NCBI GenBank assembly: GCA_039707655.1 | Contig: CM077666.1 | Coordinates: 308,104,166-308,168,165, forward strand | Length of the DNA: 64,000 nucleotides | DNA from: Elymus sibiricus | Taxonomy: Eukaryota; Streptophyta; Magnoliopsida; Poales; Poaceae | Direction of reading: 5' to 3' | Part shown: piece by piece, positions 1 through 11,897 of the stretch | Numbering within the stretch: position 1 is the first letter of the stretch | How the letters are laid out: each line of letters begins with the position of its first letter | Translations under genes and position numbers: made by a program | The notes under the pieces: generated by a model | What the model saw: the letters and a program-made list of their open reading frames with translations, nothing else | What the model was told of the DNA's origin: nothing | The model's database searches: none

Positions 1-2
1 AA

Positions 3-1990
3 ATTATTGATCTTGCTTCTATTGTTGTGCCTCCTACTGATCCTTTAGAACAATATTTGCTAGACCATGAGAATGATATGCATATGAATGAAAGAAATGA
101 AATAGACGAGCTGTTCTTTAAACAAGCACCTATCCTTAAACATAATTTGCCTGTTGAAACCTTGGAATACCCACCTCCACCCAAGGGTGATCCTGTGTTT
201 GAATTAAAGCAATTACCTGATACACTTAAATATGCATATCTTGATGAACAGAAGACATATCATGTTATTATTAGTGCTAACCTTTCAGAGCATGAAGAAA
301 AGAGATTACTTAAAACTCTGAAGAAACACCGTGCTGCTATTGGATATGCTCTCGATGATCTTAAGGGCATTAGTCCCACTTTATGTCAGCATAAAATTCA
401 TATGGAGCCAGATGCTAAACCTGTTGTTGATCATCAAAGAAGGCTAAATCCTAAGATGAAGGATGTGGTAAGAACTGAAATATTAAAGCTTCTGGAGGTA
501 GGTATAATTTATCCCATAGCTGATAGTAGATGGGTAAGTCCTGTTCATTGTGTTCCTAAGAAAGGAGACATAACCGTTGTTCCTAATAATAAAAATGAAC
601 TCATTCCACAAAGAATTGTAACCGGTTATAGGATGGTAATTGATTTCAGGAAATTAAATAAAGCTACTAGGAAATATCATTACCCCTTGCCTTTTATTGA
701 TCAATTGTTAGAAATATTATCTAAGCATACACATTTTTGCTTCCTAGATGGTTATTCTGGTTTCTCTCAAATACCTGTTTCACCTGAAGATCAAGAAAAA
801 ACCACCTTTACTTGTCCTTTTGGAACTTATGCTTATCGTCGTATGCCTTTTGGTTTATGTAATGCACCTGCTACCTTTCAAAGATGTATGACTGCTATAT
901 TCTCTGACTTTTGTGAAAAGATTGTTGAGGTTTTCATGGAAGATTTCTCCATTTACGGAACTTCTTTTGATGATTGCTTGAGCAACCTTGATCGAGTTTT
1001 GCAGAGATGTGAAGAAACTAATCTTGTCTTGAATTGGTAGAAGTGCCACTTTATGGTGAATGAAGGTATAGTCCTTGGACATAAAATTTCTGAAAGAGGT
1101 ATTGAAGTTGATAAAGCTAAAGTTGATGCGATTGAGAAAATGCCATGTCCTAAAGATATCAAAGGTATAAGAAGTTTCCTCGGTCATGCTTGTTTCTATA
1201 GAAGGTTTATAAAAGACTTCTCTAAAATTTCTAGGCCTCTTACTAATCTTTTGCAAAAAGATGTTCCATTTGTTTTTGATGATGATTGTGTAGAAGCCTT
1301 TGAAATACTTAAGAAAGCCTTAATTTCTGCACCTATTGTTCAACCACCTGATTGGAACTTACCCTTTGAAATTATGTGTGATGCTAGTGATTATGCTGTT
1401 GGTGCTGTTCTAGGACAAAGAGTTGATAAGAAATTGAATGTTATTCATTATGCTAGTAAAACTCTAGACAGTGCTCAAAGAAATTATGCTACTACTGAGA
1501 AAGAATTTTTAGCAGTTGTGTTTGCATGTGATAAATTCAGATCTTACATTGTTGATTCCAAAGTTACTATTCATACTAATCATGTTGCTATTAAATATCT
1601 TATGGAAAAGAAAGATGCTAAACCTAGACTTATTAGGTGGGTTCTTTTGCTTCAAGAATTTGAATTGCATATTGTTGACAGAAAGGGAGCTGAGAATCCC
1701 GTAGCTTATAATTTGTCTAGAATGGAAAATGTTCTTGATGACCCACTTCCTATTAATGATGATTTCCCTGATGAACATTTAGCTATCATAAATGCTTCTC
1801 GTAACACACCTTGGTATGCAGACTATGCTAATTACATTGTTGCTAAATATATACCACCTAGTTTCACATACCAACAAAAGAAAAAGTTCTTCTTTGATTT
1901 AAGACATTACTTTTGGGATGACCCACACTTATATAAAGAAGGAGTAGATGGTATTATTATATGTTGTGTACCTGAGCATGAACAGGAAAA
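3..1990 (+). pseudogene. pol: Gypsy pol: reverse transcriptase and RNase H, degraded
   Basis: The frame is open from base 3, so its start lies upstream. Bases 100-450 encode the linker before RT. The RT core follows, with RMVIDFRKLNKAT near 632-670 and FCFLDGYSGFSQI near 735-775. The catalytic box reads FMED at 933-944 where the family has YMDD/FMDD, so the first Asp is now Glu. A TAG at 1038-1040 interrupts the frame, which continues in phase. RNase H begins with [14 protein letters not shown] near 1376. Its later catalytic Asp positions read TNH (near 1573) and AYNLSR (near 1703) instead of TDH and ADxLSR. The frame is lost near 1985-2000, inside the integrase zinc finger. RT would copy the element RNA in cytoplasmic particles; this copy cannot. 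Confidence 0.9.
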
Positions 1991-3139
1991 ATCCTACGAA
2001 AGTGTCACTCCGAGGCATATGGAGGACACCATGCGGGAGACAGAACTGCACATAAGGTATTACAATCTGGTTTTTATTGGTCTACTATTTTCAAAGATGC
2101 ACGTAAGTTTGTCCTCTCTTGTGATGAATGTCAAAGAATTGGTAATGTTGGTAGACGTCAGGAAATGCCTATAAATTATTCACTTGTTATTGAACCATTT
2201 GATGTTTGGGGTTTTGATTATATGGGACCTTTTCCTAAATCCAATGGGTATACTCATATTCTAGTTGTTGTTGATTATGTTACTAAGTGGGTAGAAGCTA
2301 TTCCAACTAGTAGTGCTGATCACAACACTTCTTTTAAAATGCTTAAAGAAGTTATATTCCCGAGGTTTGGAGTCCCTAGATATTTAATGACTGATGGTGG
2401 TTCACATTTTATTCATGGTGCTTTCCGTAAATTGCTTGCTAAATATGATGTTAATCATAGAATTGCATCTCCTTATCATCCTCAGTCTAGTGGCCAAGTT
2501 GAATTAACTAATAGAGAAATAAAATTAATTTTGCAAAAGACCGTTAATAGATCCAGAAAGAATTGGTCTAAGAATCTTGATGATGCATTATGGGTCTACA
2601 GAACTACTTATAAAAATCCTATGGGTATGTCTCCATATAAAATGGTTTATGGAAAAGCATGTCATTTACCTCTTGAGTTAGAACATAAAGCATATTGGGC
2701 AATTAAAGAACTTAACTATGATTTTAAACTTGCTGGTGAAAAGAGGTTATTTGATATTAGTTCTTTAGATGAATGGAGAACCCAAGCTTATGAGAATGCC
2801 AAGTTGTTTAAAGAAAAAGTTAAAAGATGGCATGATAAAAGAATTCAAAAACGGGAATTCAAAGTAGGTGATCATGTTCTATTATACAATTCTCGTTTAA
2901 GATTTTTTGCAGGAAAACTTCTCTCTAAATGGGAAGGACCGTGTATCATCGAAGAAGTTTATCGCTCCGGAGCCATCAAAATTAACAACTCCGAAGGCAA
3001 TAATCCGAGAGTGGTTAATGGGCAAAGAATTAAACATTATATCTCAGGTACTCCCATTAATGTTGAAACTAATATTATTCAAACAATGACACCAGAAGAG
3101 CACATAGAAGAAACCTTCCAGAACGCTCCAGAATCCTGA
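1990..3139 (+). pseudogene. pol: Gypsy integrase with C-terminal GPY-like region
   Basis: After the frameshift the reading frame resumes and runs uninterrupted from 2165 to a TGA at 3139. It would insert the cDNA into the chromosome. The HHCC zinc finger is split by the frameshift, with the histidines upstream and the CDEC pair near 2122-2140. The DDE core is visible: FDYMGPF near 2214, TDGGSHF near 2390 and the Glu in SGQVELTNRE near 2490. A basic segment and a KLLSKWEGP motif near 2920 match the C-terminal GPY/F-type module of Gypsy integrases. The core looks intact, but it could be expressed only by passing the frameshift and the upstream stop. No chromodomain is visible, as expected outside the chromoviruses. 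Confidence 0.88.
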
Positions 3140-3464
3140 AAAGGAGTAGGTATGTGGTACGGTAAGTAAACCGACTCCAAAACTTCCATAAAAGTACTTT
3201 CTGTTCATTTTGGAATATATAAAAAATTAGGAAAATAATAAACAGTCCGAAAAGTGCACGAGGAGGCGACAAGCCTGGGGGGCGCACCTACCAGGCTTGT
3301 GGCTCCCTCGTCGACTTTCCCGACTCCGTTTTCTTCTGTATTACTTGTTCTGCACGGGAAAAATTCATTATATATACTCTCGGATGTTTTGACCACCGTA
3401 TCGCAAGTTTCTCCTCTGTTCTTGTTTCGTGCTATTTTCTGTCAGACTTTCGAGGTCAAGCACC
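3140..3464 (+). other. Post-integrase spacer with LTR-like hairpin and promoter-like segment
   Basis: This non-coding stretch resembles part of the element's own LTR: compare the GGAATATATAAAAAAT block near 3212 with the same block near 5643. It carries an inverted repeat with arms ACAAGCCTGG (3269-3278) and CCAGGCTTGT (3291-3300). A TATATATAC string near 3370 lies about 95 bp before the next ORF and could act as a TATA box. Promoter function is inference. Confidence 0.5.
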
Positions 3465-3869
3465 ATGTCATCTCAGGATTCAGACGGGGAAGGCTATGTT
3501 TCTCATCTTGTTGCAAACCCTAGAGTATATGGGGACACTGATCCTTATGGTTGGACAACTGATGAAGAGGAAGATGCTGATTTGAGGGAAAAGCAAGGTC
3601 ATTCCAGCGAGGATGACGAGGATCCCCCACCGCCTCAACCAGGAGATATGCACATCAAATTCAAGAGGTCCAGCTTACCCAACACGGCGAAGGTTCCTAA
3701 AGTTCAATTCACTCCTTTTCATCATGTGCAAGAAGATACGGATAAACCACGTCGCAAAATCTGGGATCTCAAAAGAGAGAATGACAAACTAAAAGAAGAA
3801 ATCCGTGTCCTTAAGTGGAAGGACAAGCCCACGACTTTATCACCACCATCACCGAAGAAGAAGATTTGA
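3465..3869 (+). CDS. Additional ORF of the Athila-type element (about 134 aa, acidic, coiled coil)
   Basis: The chosen start is the ATG at 3465 (MSSQDSDGEG); the frame is open 36 bases further upstream. The protein is acidic in its first 70 residues (TTDEEEDADLREKQ, SSEDDEDPPPP). It then has a basic stretch and a heptad-like WDLKRENDKLKEEIRVLKWK segment near residues 102-121, a likely coiled coil, and ends in PPSPKKKI. Some Athila elements carry an env-like ORF at this position, but I see no signal peptide or transmembrane segment here. I do not recognise a domain and its function is unknown. It is the only uninterrupted reading frame of this element in the window. Confidence 0.45.
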   Translation: MSSQDSDGEGYVSHLVANPRVYGDTDPYGWTTDEEEDADLREKQGHSSEDDEDPPPPQPGDMHIKFKRSSLPNTAKVPKVQFTPFHHVQEDTDKPRRKIWDLKRENDKLKEEIRVLKWKDKPTTLSPPSPKKKI

Positions 3870-3904
3870 GTACATGGGTATGGCCACCACCCTTGGCTTG
3901 TGCC

Positions 3905-3917
3905 AAGCTTGGGGGAG
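3905..3917 (+). other. Internal polypurine-tract-like motif
   Basis: AAGCTTGGGGGAG here is identical, base for base, to the motif directly before the 3' LTR (5405-5417). It lies 36 bp after the extra ORF stop and could be a second plus-strand priming site. Confidence 0.5.
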
Positions 3918-5404
3918 GTGCCCCGGTATTGTATCACCATCACTTTTTATCATCATTATCTATCTTAGTTCGATCCTTAGTTATTTCATGATTTAGAAGA
4001 ATAAAGTTTAGTATGATTTAGTTTCGAGTGCTTGCTTGGTGATCTATCTATCTATGTAATCATGTGTGAAAGTTATATAATAAAGAGTAGTTGAGTTGAG
4101 TGTTTTGCTTTTGTTGATCCAATCCTAGAAATAAATAAAGAAAAAAAATAAGATCATATGCTAATCCTATGGGGAGTGATGACTTCACATAAAAGAAGTA
4201 TAATAGATAAAACTTGTTGGAAGTTGACAAACATAGCATTGGTCATTGTTGCAATTCATGAAAAAGTAATAAAGGAAGAGAGGTCTCACATATAAATACA
4301 CTATCTTGGACATCTTTTATGATTGTGAGCCCCCATTAAATATTCTATGTCAATTAGTCGACGTTGGACAAGGAAGACAACGTAATGAGTTACGTTTGCT
4401 TATATTCAAATAGAAGTTATATTGTTTTGGATCCTCTAACATGTGGTGCTTGCCCCCTATATTTTGCTAGCCAAAATTCCACACTAAGTAGAGATACTAC
4501 TTGTGCATCCAAAAAACCTTAAACCCAGTTTCATGCCATGAGAGTCCACTATATCTACCTATGGATTGAATAAGATCCTTCAAGTAAGTTGTCATCGGTG
4601 CAAAAGCAATAAAAATTGCTCCTAAATATGTATGATCTTTTATTGTAAGGGAAAATAAGCTTTGTACGATCTTGTGATGGTGGAGAATAAAAGCGACAAA
4701 TTGCATAATAAAGGTCGCTATCACAAGGGCAATATAAAGTGACGTTCCTTTGCGTTAAGAGTTTGCACATCCAAAAACAAAAAGCGCATGACAACCTTTG
4801 CTTCCCTCTGCGAAGGGCCTATCTTTTACTTTATGTATTTACTTTCATGCAAGAGTCAATAGTATTCTCCTCTATTCCATTTTTATTTTCTCTCTTGGCA
4901 AGCATCATGTGGTGGGGATTGATCCAGGCATATATATCCAGTTGGATGTAGGTGATCATGAGTTATTTTTGTTGACATTACCCTTGAGGTAAATACGTTG
5001 GGAGGCGAAATTATAAGCCCCTATCTTTCTATGTGTCCGACTGAAACTTTTGCTCCATAAGTATGCCGTGAGTGTCAGCAATCATAGAAGACTAAATGAT
5101 AGTTGAGTATGTGAACTTGCTAAACAAAGCTCTTACATAGACTCTTTCTGATAATATGATGAATTGCAATTGCTTCAGTGACTGAGATCATAGTTTGTTA
5201 GTTTTCAATTTTTGGTTTATGGTTCATACTTTAACTTATGGATGAATTGTTACTTTTTCATGAGAAGTTTTATGATGATATGTTGCTGTTATAATAAAGA
5301 TCATGATGCTCCATGTCCGTATTTTATTTCTATCGACGCCTCTCTCTCTAAGCATGTGGTCATGATTATCGATTTCGGCTTTCGCTTGAGGACAAGCGAG
5401 GTCT
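3918..5404 (+). other. Non-coding 3' region of the Athila-type element
   Basis: About 1.5 kb of AT-rich sequence lies between the two polypurine motifs. Only short open frames without recognisable domains occur. I see no gene here. Confidence 0.7.
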
Positions 5405-5417
5405 AAGCTTGGGGGAG
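5405..5417 (+). other. Polypurine tract of the Athila-type element
   Basis: AAGCTTGGGGGAG sits one base upstream of the LTR start TGATACGTCC (5419). This is the expected position of the plus-strand primer. Confidence 0.8.
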
Positions 5418-5418
5418 T

Positions 5419-6914
5419 TGATACGTCCAATTTGCATCATGATTTCCTACTATTAATTAATATGTTTTTAATCATTATTTCACTTTATTGTTCAATTCTT
5501 ATGCCTTTTCTCTCTTATTTTGCAAGATTCACATGAAGAGGGAGATTGCCGGCAGCTGGAATTCTGGACCGGAAAGGGGTGAGACAGAGATAGCTATTCT
5601 GCACAACTCCAAATGAATTAAAAATTTACGGAGAATTATTTTGGAATATATAAAAAATACTGGCGAAAGAATCAACGGGAGGGGCCCACCAGGAAGCCAC
5701 AAGCCTGGGGGGCGCCCCCCGAGCTTGTGGGGCCCCTGGTAGGCCTCCGCCCCCCTCCTTCTGCTATATGAAGCCATTTGCCCTAGAAAAAATGAGAAGA
5801 AGACTTTCGGGACGAAGTGCCGCCGTCTCGAGGCGGAACCTGGGCAGGAGCTATTTTGCTCTCCGGTGCAGCGATTCCGCCAGGGATACTTCCCTCCGGG
5901 AGGGGGAAATCGAAGCCATAGACATCACCAATGATCCTCTCATCATGGGAGGGCCAATCTTCATCAACATCTTCACCAGCACCATCTCATCTCAAACCCT
6001 AGTTCATCTTTTTTATTCAATCTTTGTCTCAAAACCTCAGATTGTTACCTGTGGGTTGCTAGTAGTGTTGATTACATCTTGTAGTTGATGCTAGTTGGTT
6101 TATTTGGTGGAAGTTTATATGTTCAGATCCTTAAGGCTATTCAATACCCCTCTGATCTTGAACATGAATATGATTTGTGAATATTTACTTTTGTTCTTGA
6201 GGACATGGGAGAAGTCTTGTCATAAGTAATAATGTGAATTTGGTATTCGTTCGATATTTTGATGATATGTATGTTGTGCTTCCTTTAGTGGTGTCGTGTG
6301 AACGTCGACTACATGACACTTCACCATCTTTGGGCCTATGGGAAGGCATTGTGGAGTAGTAATTAGATGATGGGTTGCTAGAGTGACAGAAGCTTAAACC
6401 CTAGTTTATGCGCTATTCCGTAAGGGGCTGATTTGGATCCATATGTTTCATGCTATGGTTAGAGTTATCTTAATTCTTCTTTCATAGTTGCGGATGCTTG
6501 CGAGAGGGGGTAATCATAAGTGGGAGGCTTGTTCAAGTAAGAACAACACCCAAGCACCGGTCCACCCACATATCAAATTATCAAAGTAGCGAACGCGAAT
6601 CAAACAAACATGATGAAAGTGACTAGATGAAATTCCCATGTGTCCTCGAATGCTTTGCTTATTATACGAGTTCGTTCCGGCTTGTCCTTTGTTATAAAAA
6701 GTATTGGGCCACCTTGCTACACTTTTGTTACCGTTACCACTTGTTACTTGTTACGAATTATCTTGCTACCAAACTATCTGTTACCTAGAATTTCAGTGCA
6801 TGCAGAGAATACATTGCTGAAAACCGCTTGTCATTTCCTTCTGCTCCTCGTTGGGTTCGACACTCTTACTTATCGAAAGGAGTACAATTGATCCCCTATA
6901 CTTGTGGGTCATCA
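5419..6914 (+). repeat. 3' LTR of the Athila-type element (1496 bp)
   Basis: It begins TGATACGTCC and ends GTGGGTCATCA, giving TG...CA ends. A GC-rich inverted repeat lies at 5697-5730 (CCACAAGC ... GCTTGTGG), followed by a TATATG string near 5765 that may mark the promoter. The 5' LTR is outside the window. The next element starts within six bases of the LTR end. Confidence 0.85.
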
Positions 6915-6919
6915 GCAAC

Positions 6920-7865
6920 CAGGTCCCGCTATTTATTATTGATCGGAGAGGAGTCTCGGTCATGTCTGCATGTTCCCGAACCAGTAGGGTCGCACGCTTA
7001 ACGTTCGGTAGCGCTAGGGTAGAAATGAGATATTAATATGGTGAACTCCGAAGGTTGTTCGGAGTCCCAGATGGGATCTAGGACAGCACGAGGAGCTCCG
7101 GAATGGTCCGGAGGTAAATATTTATATATGGGAAGTCATATTTTGGGTTCCGGAAAAAGTTTGGTTTTTTCCGGTATTGTACCGGGAAGGTTCTAGAAGG
7201 TTCCAGAGTGGGGCCCACCTGCATGGGAGACCCACATGAACGTGGGTAGTGGGGAAAGGCCCCACACCCCTGGTCTAGGCGCACTAAGATCCCCCCTTAA
7301 AAGGAATAGGATCATATCCCGAAGGGATAAGATCAAGATCCCTAAAAGGGGGATAGCGATCGGTGGGGAAAGGAAAGGAGGGATTTCCTTCCTCCCCCCT
7401 TGACCAACGACCCTAGGGGCTTGGAGGGCAAGCCACCAACCCCCTCCATGCCTATATAAATGCGGGGAGGCATTGGGGGCAGCCACCCTTCCACCCTTGC
7501 CCGTCTCCCTCCCGTTACACCTCCTACACCTCGCGCAGACGCTTGGTAAAGCCCTGCTGCTGCCACCACCACCACACCATCATGTTGGTTCAGATCTTAT
7601 CTACCTCCTCTCCCTCGATTGCTGGATAATGAAGGAGAGGACGCCACCGATCCAAACGTGTGCTAAACTCGGAGGTGCCGTCCGTTCGGCACTAGATCGG
7701 ATTGGATCGTGAAGAGTACGACTACATCAACCGCGTTTTATACGCTTCCGCTTTCGGTCTACAGGGGTTCGTAGACACACTCCCCTCTCATTTCTATGCA
7801 TCTCCTAGATTAGATCTTGGGTGTTCGTAGGAATTTTTTTGATTTTCATGCTTCGTTCCCCATCA
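6920..7865 (+). repeat. Truncated 5' LTR of the Angela-type element
   Basis: It begins at AGGTCCCGCTATT, equivalent to about 16191 in the 3' LTR, and ends CTTCGTTCCCCATCA. The first ~768 bp are missing. A TATA box (CTATATAAA) is kept at 7452-7460. Confidence 0.88.
7452..7460 (+). promoter_or_regulatory. TATA box in the Angela-type 5' LTR
   Basis: CTATATAAA lies in the GC-rich part of the LTR, matching CTATATAAAG at 16725-16734 in the 3' LTR. BARE1-clade LTRs are known to be transcribed from such boxes. Confidence 0.65.
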
Positions 7866-7866
7866 G

Positions 7867-7883
7867 TGGCATCATGAGCTAGG
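7867..7883 (+). other. Degenerate primer-binding site, initiator tRNA-Met type
   Basis: TGGCATCATGAGCTAGG follows the 5' LTR after one base. It resembles the TGGTATCAGAGCCAGG site complementary to initiator tRNA-Met that this clade uses, with several mismatches. Confidence 0.65.
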
Positions 7884-9142
7884 TCTATGCGTAGATGTAT
7901 ATGCACGAATAGAACACAAAGAAGTTGTGGGCGTTGATGTTCAAATTGCTTACTTCCTTTGTCTTATTTCGATTCGGCGGTATTGTGGGATGAAGCGGCT
8001 CGGACCAACCTTACTTGTCCTCGCACAAGAGACCGGTTCCACTGACTGGCATGCAACTTGTATTGCATAAAAGTGGCTTTGCGGGTGTCTGTCTCTCCCA
8101 CTTTAGTTGAATCTGATTTGACAACGCCGGTCCTTGTAGAAGGTTAAAAGGCAACTTGTATATCACCGTTGTGGTTTTGCGTAGATAAGAACGGTTCTTA
8201 TAGTTTGCCCTAGCAGCCACGTAAAAATTGCAACAACAAAGTAGAGGACATCTAACTTGTTTTTGCAGGGCATGTTGTGATGTGGTATGGCCAAAACGTG
8301 ATGTGATATATGTTGATGTATGAGATGATCATGTTTTGTAATAGGTTCATGACTTGCATGTCGATGAGTATGGCAACCGACAGGAGCCATAGGGTTGTCT
8401 TTAATTTATTATATGACCTGCGTGTCAACTATTAACCGCCATGTAATTGCTTTACTTTATCGCTATGCGTTAGCAATAGTTGTAGAAGCAATAGTTGGCA
8501 GAGACAACCACATGACGGCACGATGGTGGAGATCATGGTGTCATGCCGGTGACGATGGAGATCATGCCGGTGCTTTGGAGATGGAGATCAGAAGCACAAA
8601 GATGATGATGGCCATATCATGTCACATATTGATTGCATGTGATGTTTATCTTTTTATGCATCTTATTTTGCTTAGGACGACGACAGCATTATAAGTTGAT
8701 CCCTTCACTTAATTTCAAGATAAAAGGTGTTCTCCCTAAGTATGCACCGTTATGAAAGTTCGTCGTTTCGAAGCACCTCGTGATGATCGGGTGTGATAGA
8801 CTCTACGTTCGCATACAACGGGTGTAAGCCAGTTTTACACATGCGGAAATACTTGGGTTAAACTTGACAAGCCTAGCATGTACAAACATGGCCTCGGAAC
8901 ATGGAGGACCGAAAGGTCGAACATGAGTCATATAGTAGATATGATCAACATGGAGATGTTCACCATTGATGACTGCCCCATCACACGTGATGATCGGACA
9001 TGGGTCAGTTGATTTGGATCATGTATCACTTAGAAAACTTGAGGGATGTTGATTTAAGTGGGAGTTCACTAGTAATTTGATTAACTGAACCAATTATCAT
9101 GAACATAGTCTTAAAGTCATTGCAAATTTATGTTGTAGATCA
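7884..9142 (+). other. Untranslated leader of the Angela-type element
   Basis: About 1.26 kb separate the primer site from the gag ATG. The length and content fit the long leaders of BARE1-type elements. No convincing ORF is present. Confidence 0.7.
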
Positions 9143-10010
9143 ATGGCTCGTGCTGTAGCTCCCCTGAATTTTAATGCGTTCCTAGAGAAAGCTAAGTTAA
9201 AAGATGATGGAAGCAACTATGCGGACTGGGTCCGTAATTTGAGGATTATCCTCACTGCTGCACAGAAAGTTTATGTCCTTGATGCTCTGCTTGGTGAAGC
9301 ACCCCATCCAGCTTCTTCTGTAGATGTTGTGAATGTCTGGCAGGCACGTTCTGATGACTACTCGATAGTTCAGTGCGCCATGCTTTACGGCTTAGAACCG
9401 GGGCTCCAAAGACGTTTTGAGCACCACGGGGCATGTGAGATGTTCCAGGATCTGAAATTGGTATTTCAAGCTCATGCCCGGTTCGAGAGGTATGAAGCCT
9501 TCGACAAGTTCTTTAGCTGCAAGATGGAGGAGAATAGCTCCGTTAGCGAGCACGTACACAAAATGTCTGGGTACTTCAACCGCTTGAATTAGTTTGATAG
9601 TTAATCTTCCGGATGAAGTAGCGATTGACAGAGTTCTTCAATCACTGCCACCAAGATACAAGGGCTTCGTGATGAACTATAATATGCAAGGGATGGAGAA
9701 GACGATCCCTGAGCTCTTCGCGATGCTTAAGGCCGCGGAAGTAGAAATCAAGAAAGAGCATCAAGTGTTGATGGTCAACAAGACCACCAGTTTCAAGAAG
9801 AAAGGCAAGGGAAAGAAAGGGAACTTTAAGAAGAATGGCAAGCCAGTTGCCGCTCCCGTGAAGAAACCCAAGGCTGGACCCAAACCTGAGACTGAGTGCG
9901 TCTATTGCAAGGGGAATGGTCACTGGAAGCGGAACTGCCCCAAGTACTTGGCAGATAAGAAGGCTGGCAACGTCAACAAAGGTATATTTGATATTCATGT
10001 TATTGATGTG
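9143..10010 (+). pseudogene. gag: Copia gag (capsid and nucleocapsid), frameshifted and cut short
   Basis: The gag start is the ATG at 9143 (MARAVAPLNFNAFLEKAKLK). Residues 1-149 give the typical Copia capsid region, with YADWVRNLRIIL and a FFSCKMEENSSVSEHVHKM helix. A TAG at 9590-9592 plus a one-base shift break the frame, and the protein continues from about 9594 (VNLPDEVAIDRVLQSLPP). A lysine-rich stretch precedes a CCHC zinc knuckle, CVYCKGNGHWKRNC (CX2CX4HX4C), near 9895-9940. The product would package element RNA into virus-like particles. The coding region ends abruptly at the inserted Gypsy LTR (10011), so the protease that should follow is missing. Confidence 0.88.
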
Positions 10011-11652
10011 TGATACGTCTCCAACGTATCTATAATTTATGAAGTATTCATTCCATGTTTACAACAATTTTATATGGTTTTGGTATGATTTGATTAGAAC
10101 TAACCCGGACTGACGCTGTTTTCGATAGAACTACCGTGGTGTTGTTTTTTGTGCAAACATAAAAGTTCTCAGAATTGGCCGAAACTTTTTGGTGATTTTT
10201 TTGGAACATAAGAGACTCCCGAAGCTTCGTGGAAGGACCAGGAGAGTCACGAGGAAGCAACAAGCCTGCTAGGCGCGCCTTGGGGGGTAGGGAGGGCCTA
10301 GCGAGCTTGTCGCTCCCTCGTGGTCCCCTTGACGTGAAACAAATGCCAAAAATTCCTATAAATACCAAAACCCCCAGAAAGAAACCTAGAACTTCCACGC
10401 TGTCGCCGCAAGCCTCTGTACCAAAGCGATCTCATCCGGAGCCCTGTTCCGGCACTCTGCCAGAGGGGGGAATCATCGCCGGAGGCCATCTTCATCATCC
10501 CGGCGGCCACCATGACGAGGAAGGAGTAGTTCACCCTCGGGGCTGAGGGTATGTACCAGTAGCAATGTGTTTGATCTCTCTCTCTCTCTCGTATTCTTGA
10601 TTTGGCACGATCTTGATGTATCGCGAGCTTTGTTAATATAGTTGGATCATATGGTCTTTCTTCTCTCTCTATCTTCTTGTGATGGATTGAGTCTTTCCCT
10701 TTGAGGTTTTGTTATTGTTGGATTGAATATTTCAGATTTGAGAACACTTGATGTATGTCTTGCATGTGGATACCCGTGGTGACAATGGGGTATTCTATTG
10801 ATTCACTTGATGTATGTTTCGGTAATCAACTCGTGTATTCCTGTGACCTTGGGGTGATCTGGGCATAGGGGTTGGTTGCACGTTTTCATTATCTTTTCTC
10901 CGATAAGAAACTTTGGGGTACTCTTTGAAGCTCTTTGTGTGGATTGAATATTATGAATTTGAAGTTGTTTGATGCATATCGAGTAATCAACTCACAGATA
11001 CTTGTGGTGACATAGGAGTATCTAGGTGACATTAGAGTTGGTTGATGCGTATCATATGGTGTTATTTTAGTACGAACTCTAGGGCTGTTTGTGACACTTA
11101 AAAGGATGGCTCAATAGATTGATCAGAAAGGATAACTTTGAGGTGGTTTCGTACCCTACAACAATTTCTTTCTTATGTTCTCCGCTAATAGGAACTTTGG
11201 AGTGATTCTTTATCGCACGTGGGATTGTTATAAGATTCAATTATGTTAGCACTATTGAGAGATTGCACTAGTGAAAGTATGAACCCTAGGCCTTGTTTCT
11301 AAGCATTACAATACCGTTTGTGCTCACTTTTGCGACTTGCTACCTTGCTGTTTTTATATTTTCATATTACAAAAACCTATATCTACTATCCATACTACAC
11401 TTGTATCACCATCTCTTCGCCGAACTAGTGCACCTATACAATTTACCAATGTATTAGGTGTGTTGGGGACACAAGAGATTTCTTGTATTTGATTGCAGGG
11501 TTGTTTGAGAGAGACCATCTTCATCCTATGCCTCCCACGGATTGATAAACCTTAGGTCATCCACTTGAGGGAAATTTGCTACTATCCTACAAAACTCTGC
11601 ACTTGGAGGCCCATCAACGTCTACAAGAATAAAAGTTGGGTAGTATACATCA
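10011..11652 (+). repeat. 5' LTR of the nested Gypsy fragment (1642 bp)
   Basis: It starts TGATACGTCTCCAACGTATC and ends GTATACATCA, directly before the primer-site region. It holds a long inverted repeat (CGAGGAAGCAACAAGC ... GCTTGTCGCTCCCTCG, about 10250-10320) and a (TC)n run near 10571-10589. Confidence 0.8.
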
Positions 11653-11662
11653 AGCTCTTTTC

Positions 11663-11680
11663 TGGCGCCGTTGCCGGGGA
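11663..11680 (+). other. Primer-binding site of the nested Gypsy fragment
   Basis: TGGCGCCGTTGCCGGGGA begins 10 bases after the LTR. This is the usual primer site of plant Athila-type elements (tRNA-Asp, from memory). The same site occurs reversed at 17163-17182. Confidence 0.75.
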
Positions 11681-11897
11681 GGTGAGTGCTTTAAGGTATA
11701 TCTTTAGATCTTGCAATTAAATCTTTTAGTTTCTTGTTTTATCACTAGTTTGGTTTTATAAAAGAAAACTACAAAAAAATGGAATTGAGGTTGCCTCAAT
11801 TACTTCATCTCTATAATGTCTTTCTTGAAAATGATGGATCGGAAAATTGTGCTAAAGTGTTAGAAGAAGAATTTAATAAAATTTTGGCATAAAATCT

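Larger units (their letters stand above)
1..6914 (+). mobile_element. Athila-type Ty3/Gypsy retrotransposon, 3' part with complete 3' LTR
   Basis: The element enters from the left edge. It shows, in order, reverse transcriptase, RNase H, integrase, a long 3' region with a small extra ORF, a polypurine tract and a 3' LTR. The RT-RNaseH-INT order places it in Gypsy. The FMED/VFMDD-type RT box, the long region after integrase and the TGATACGTCC LTR start resemble the Athila-type elements abundant in wheat (WHAM/Sabrina group, from memory). The 5' LTR, gag and protease lie outside the window. One nonsense codon, one frameshift and several lost catalytic residues show that it is dead. Confidence 0.85.

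Noticed and set aside
5768..6088. 106-codon frame in the Athila-type 3' LTR
   Set aside because: It lies downstream of the LTR promoter in presumed R-U5, has no recognisable domain and is better explained as untranslated LTR sequence.
10571..10589. (TC)n microsatellite as a regulatory element
   Set aside because: A short simple repeat inside an LTR, with no further support for function.
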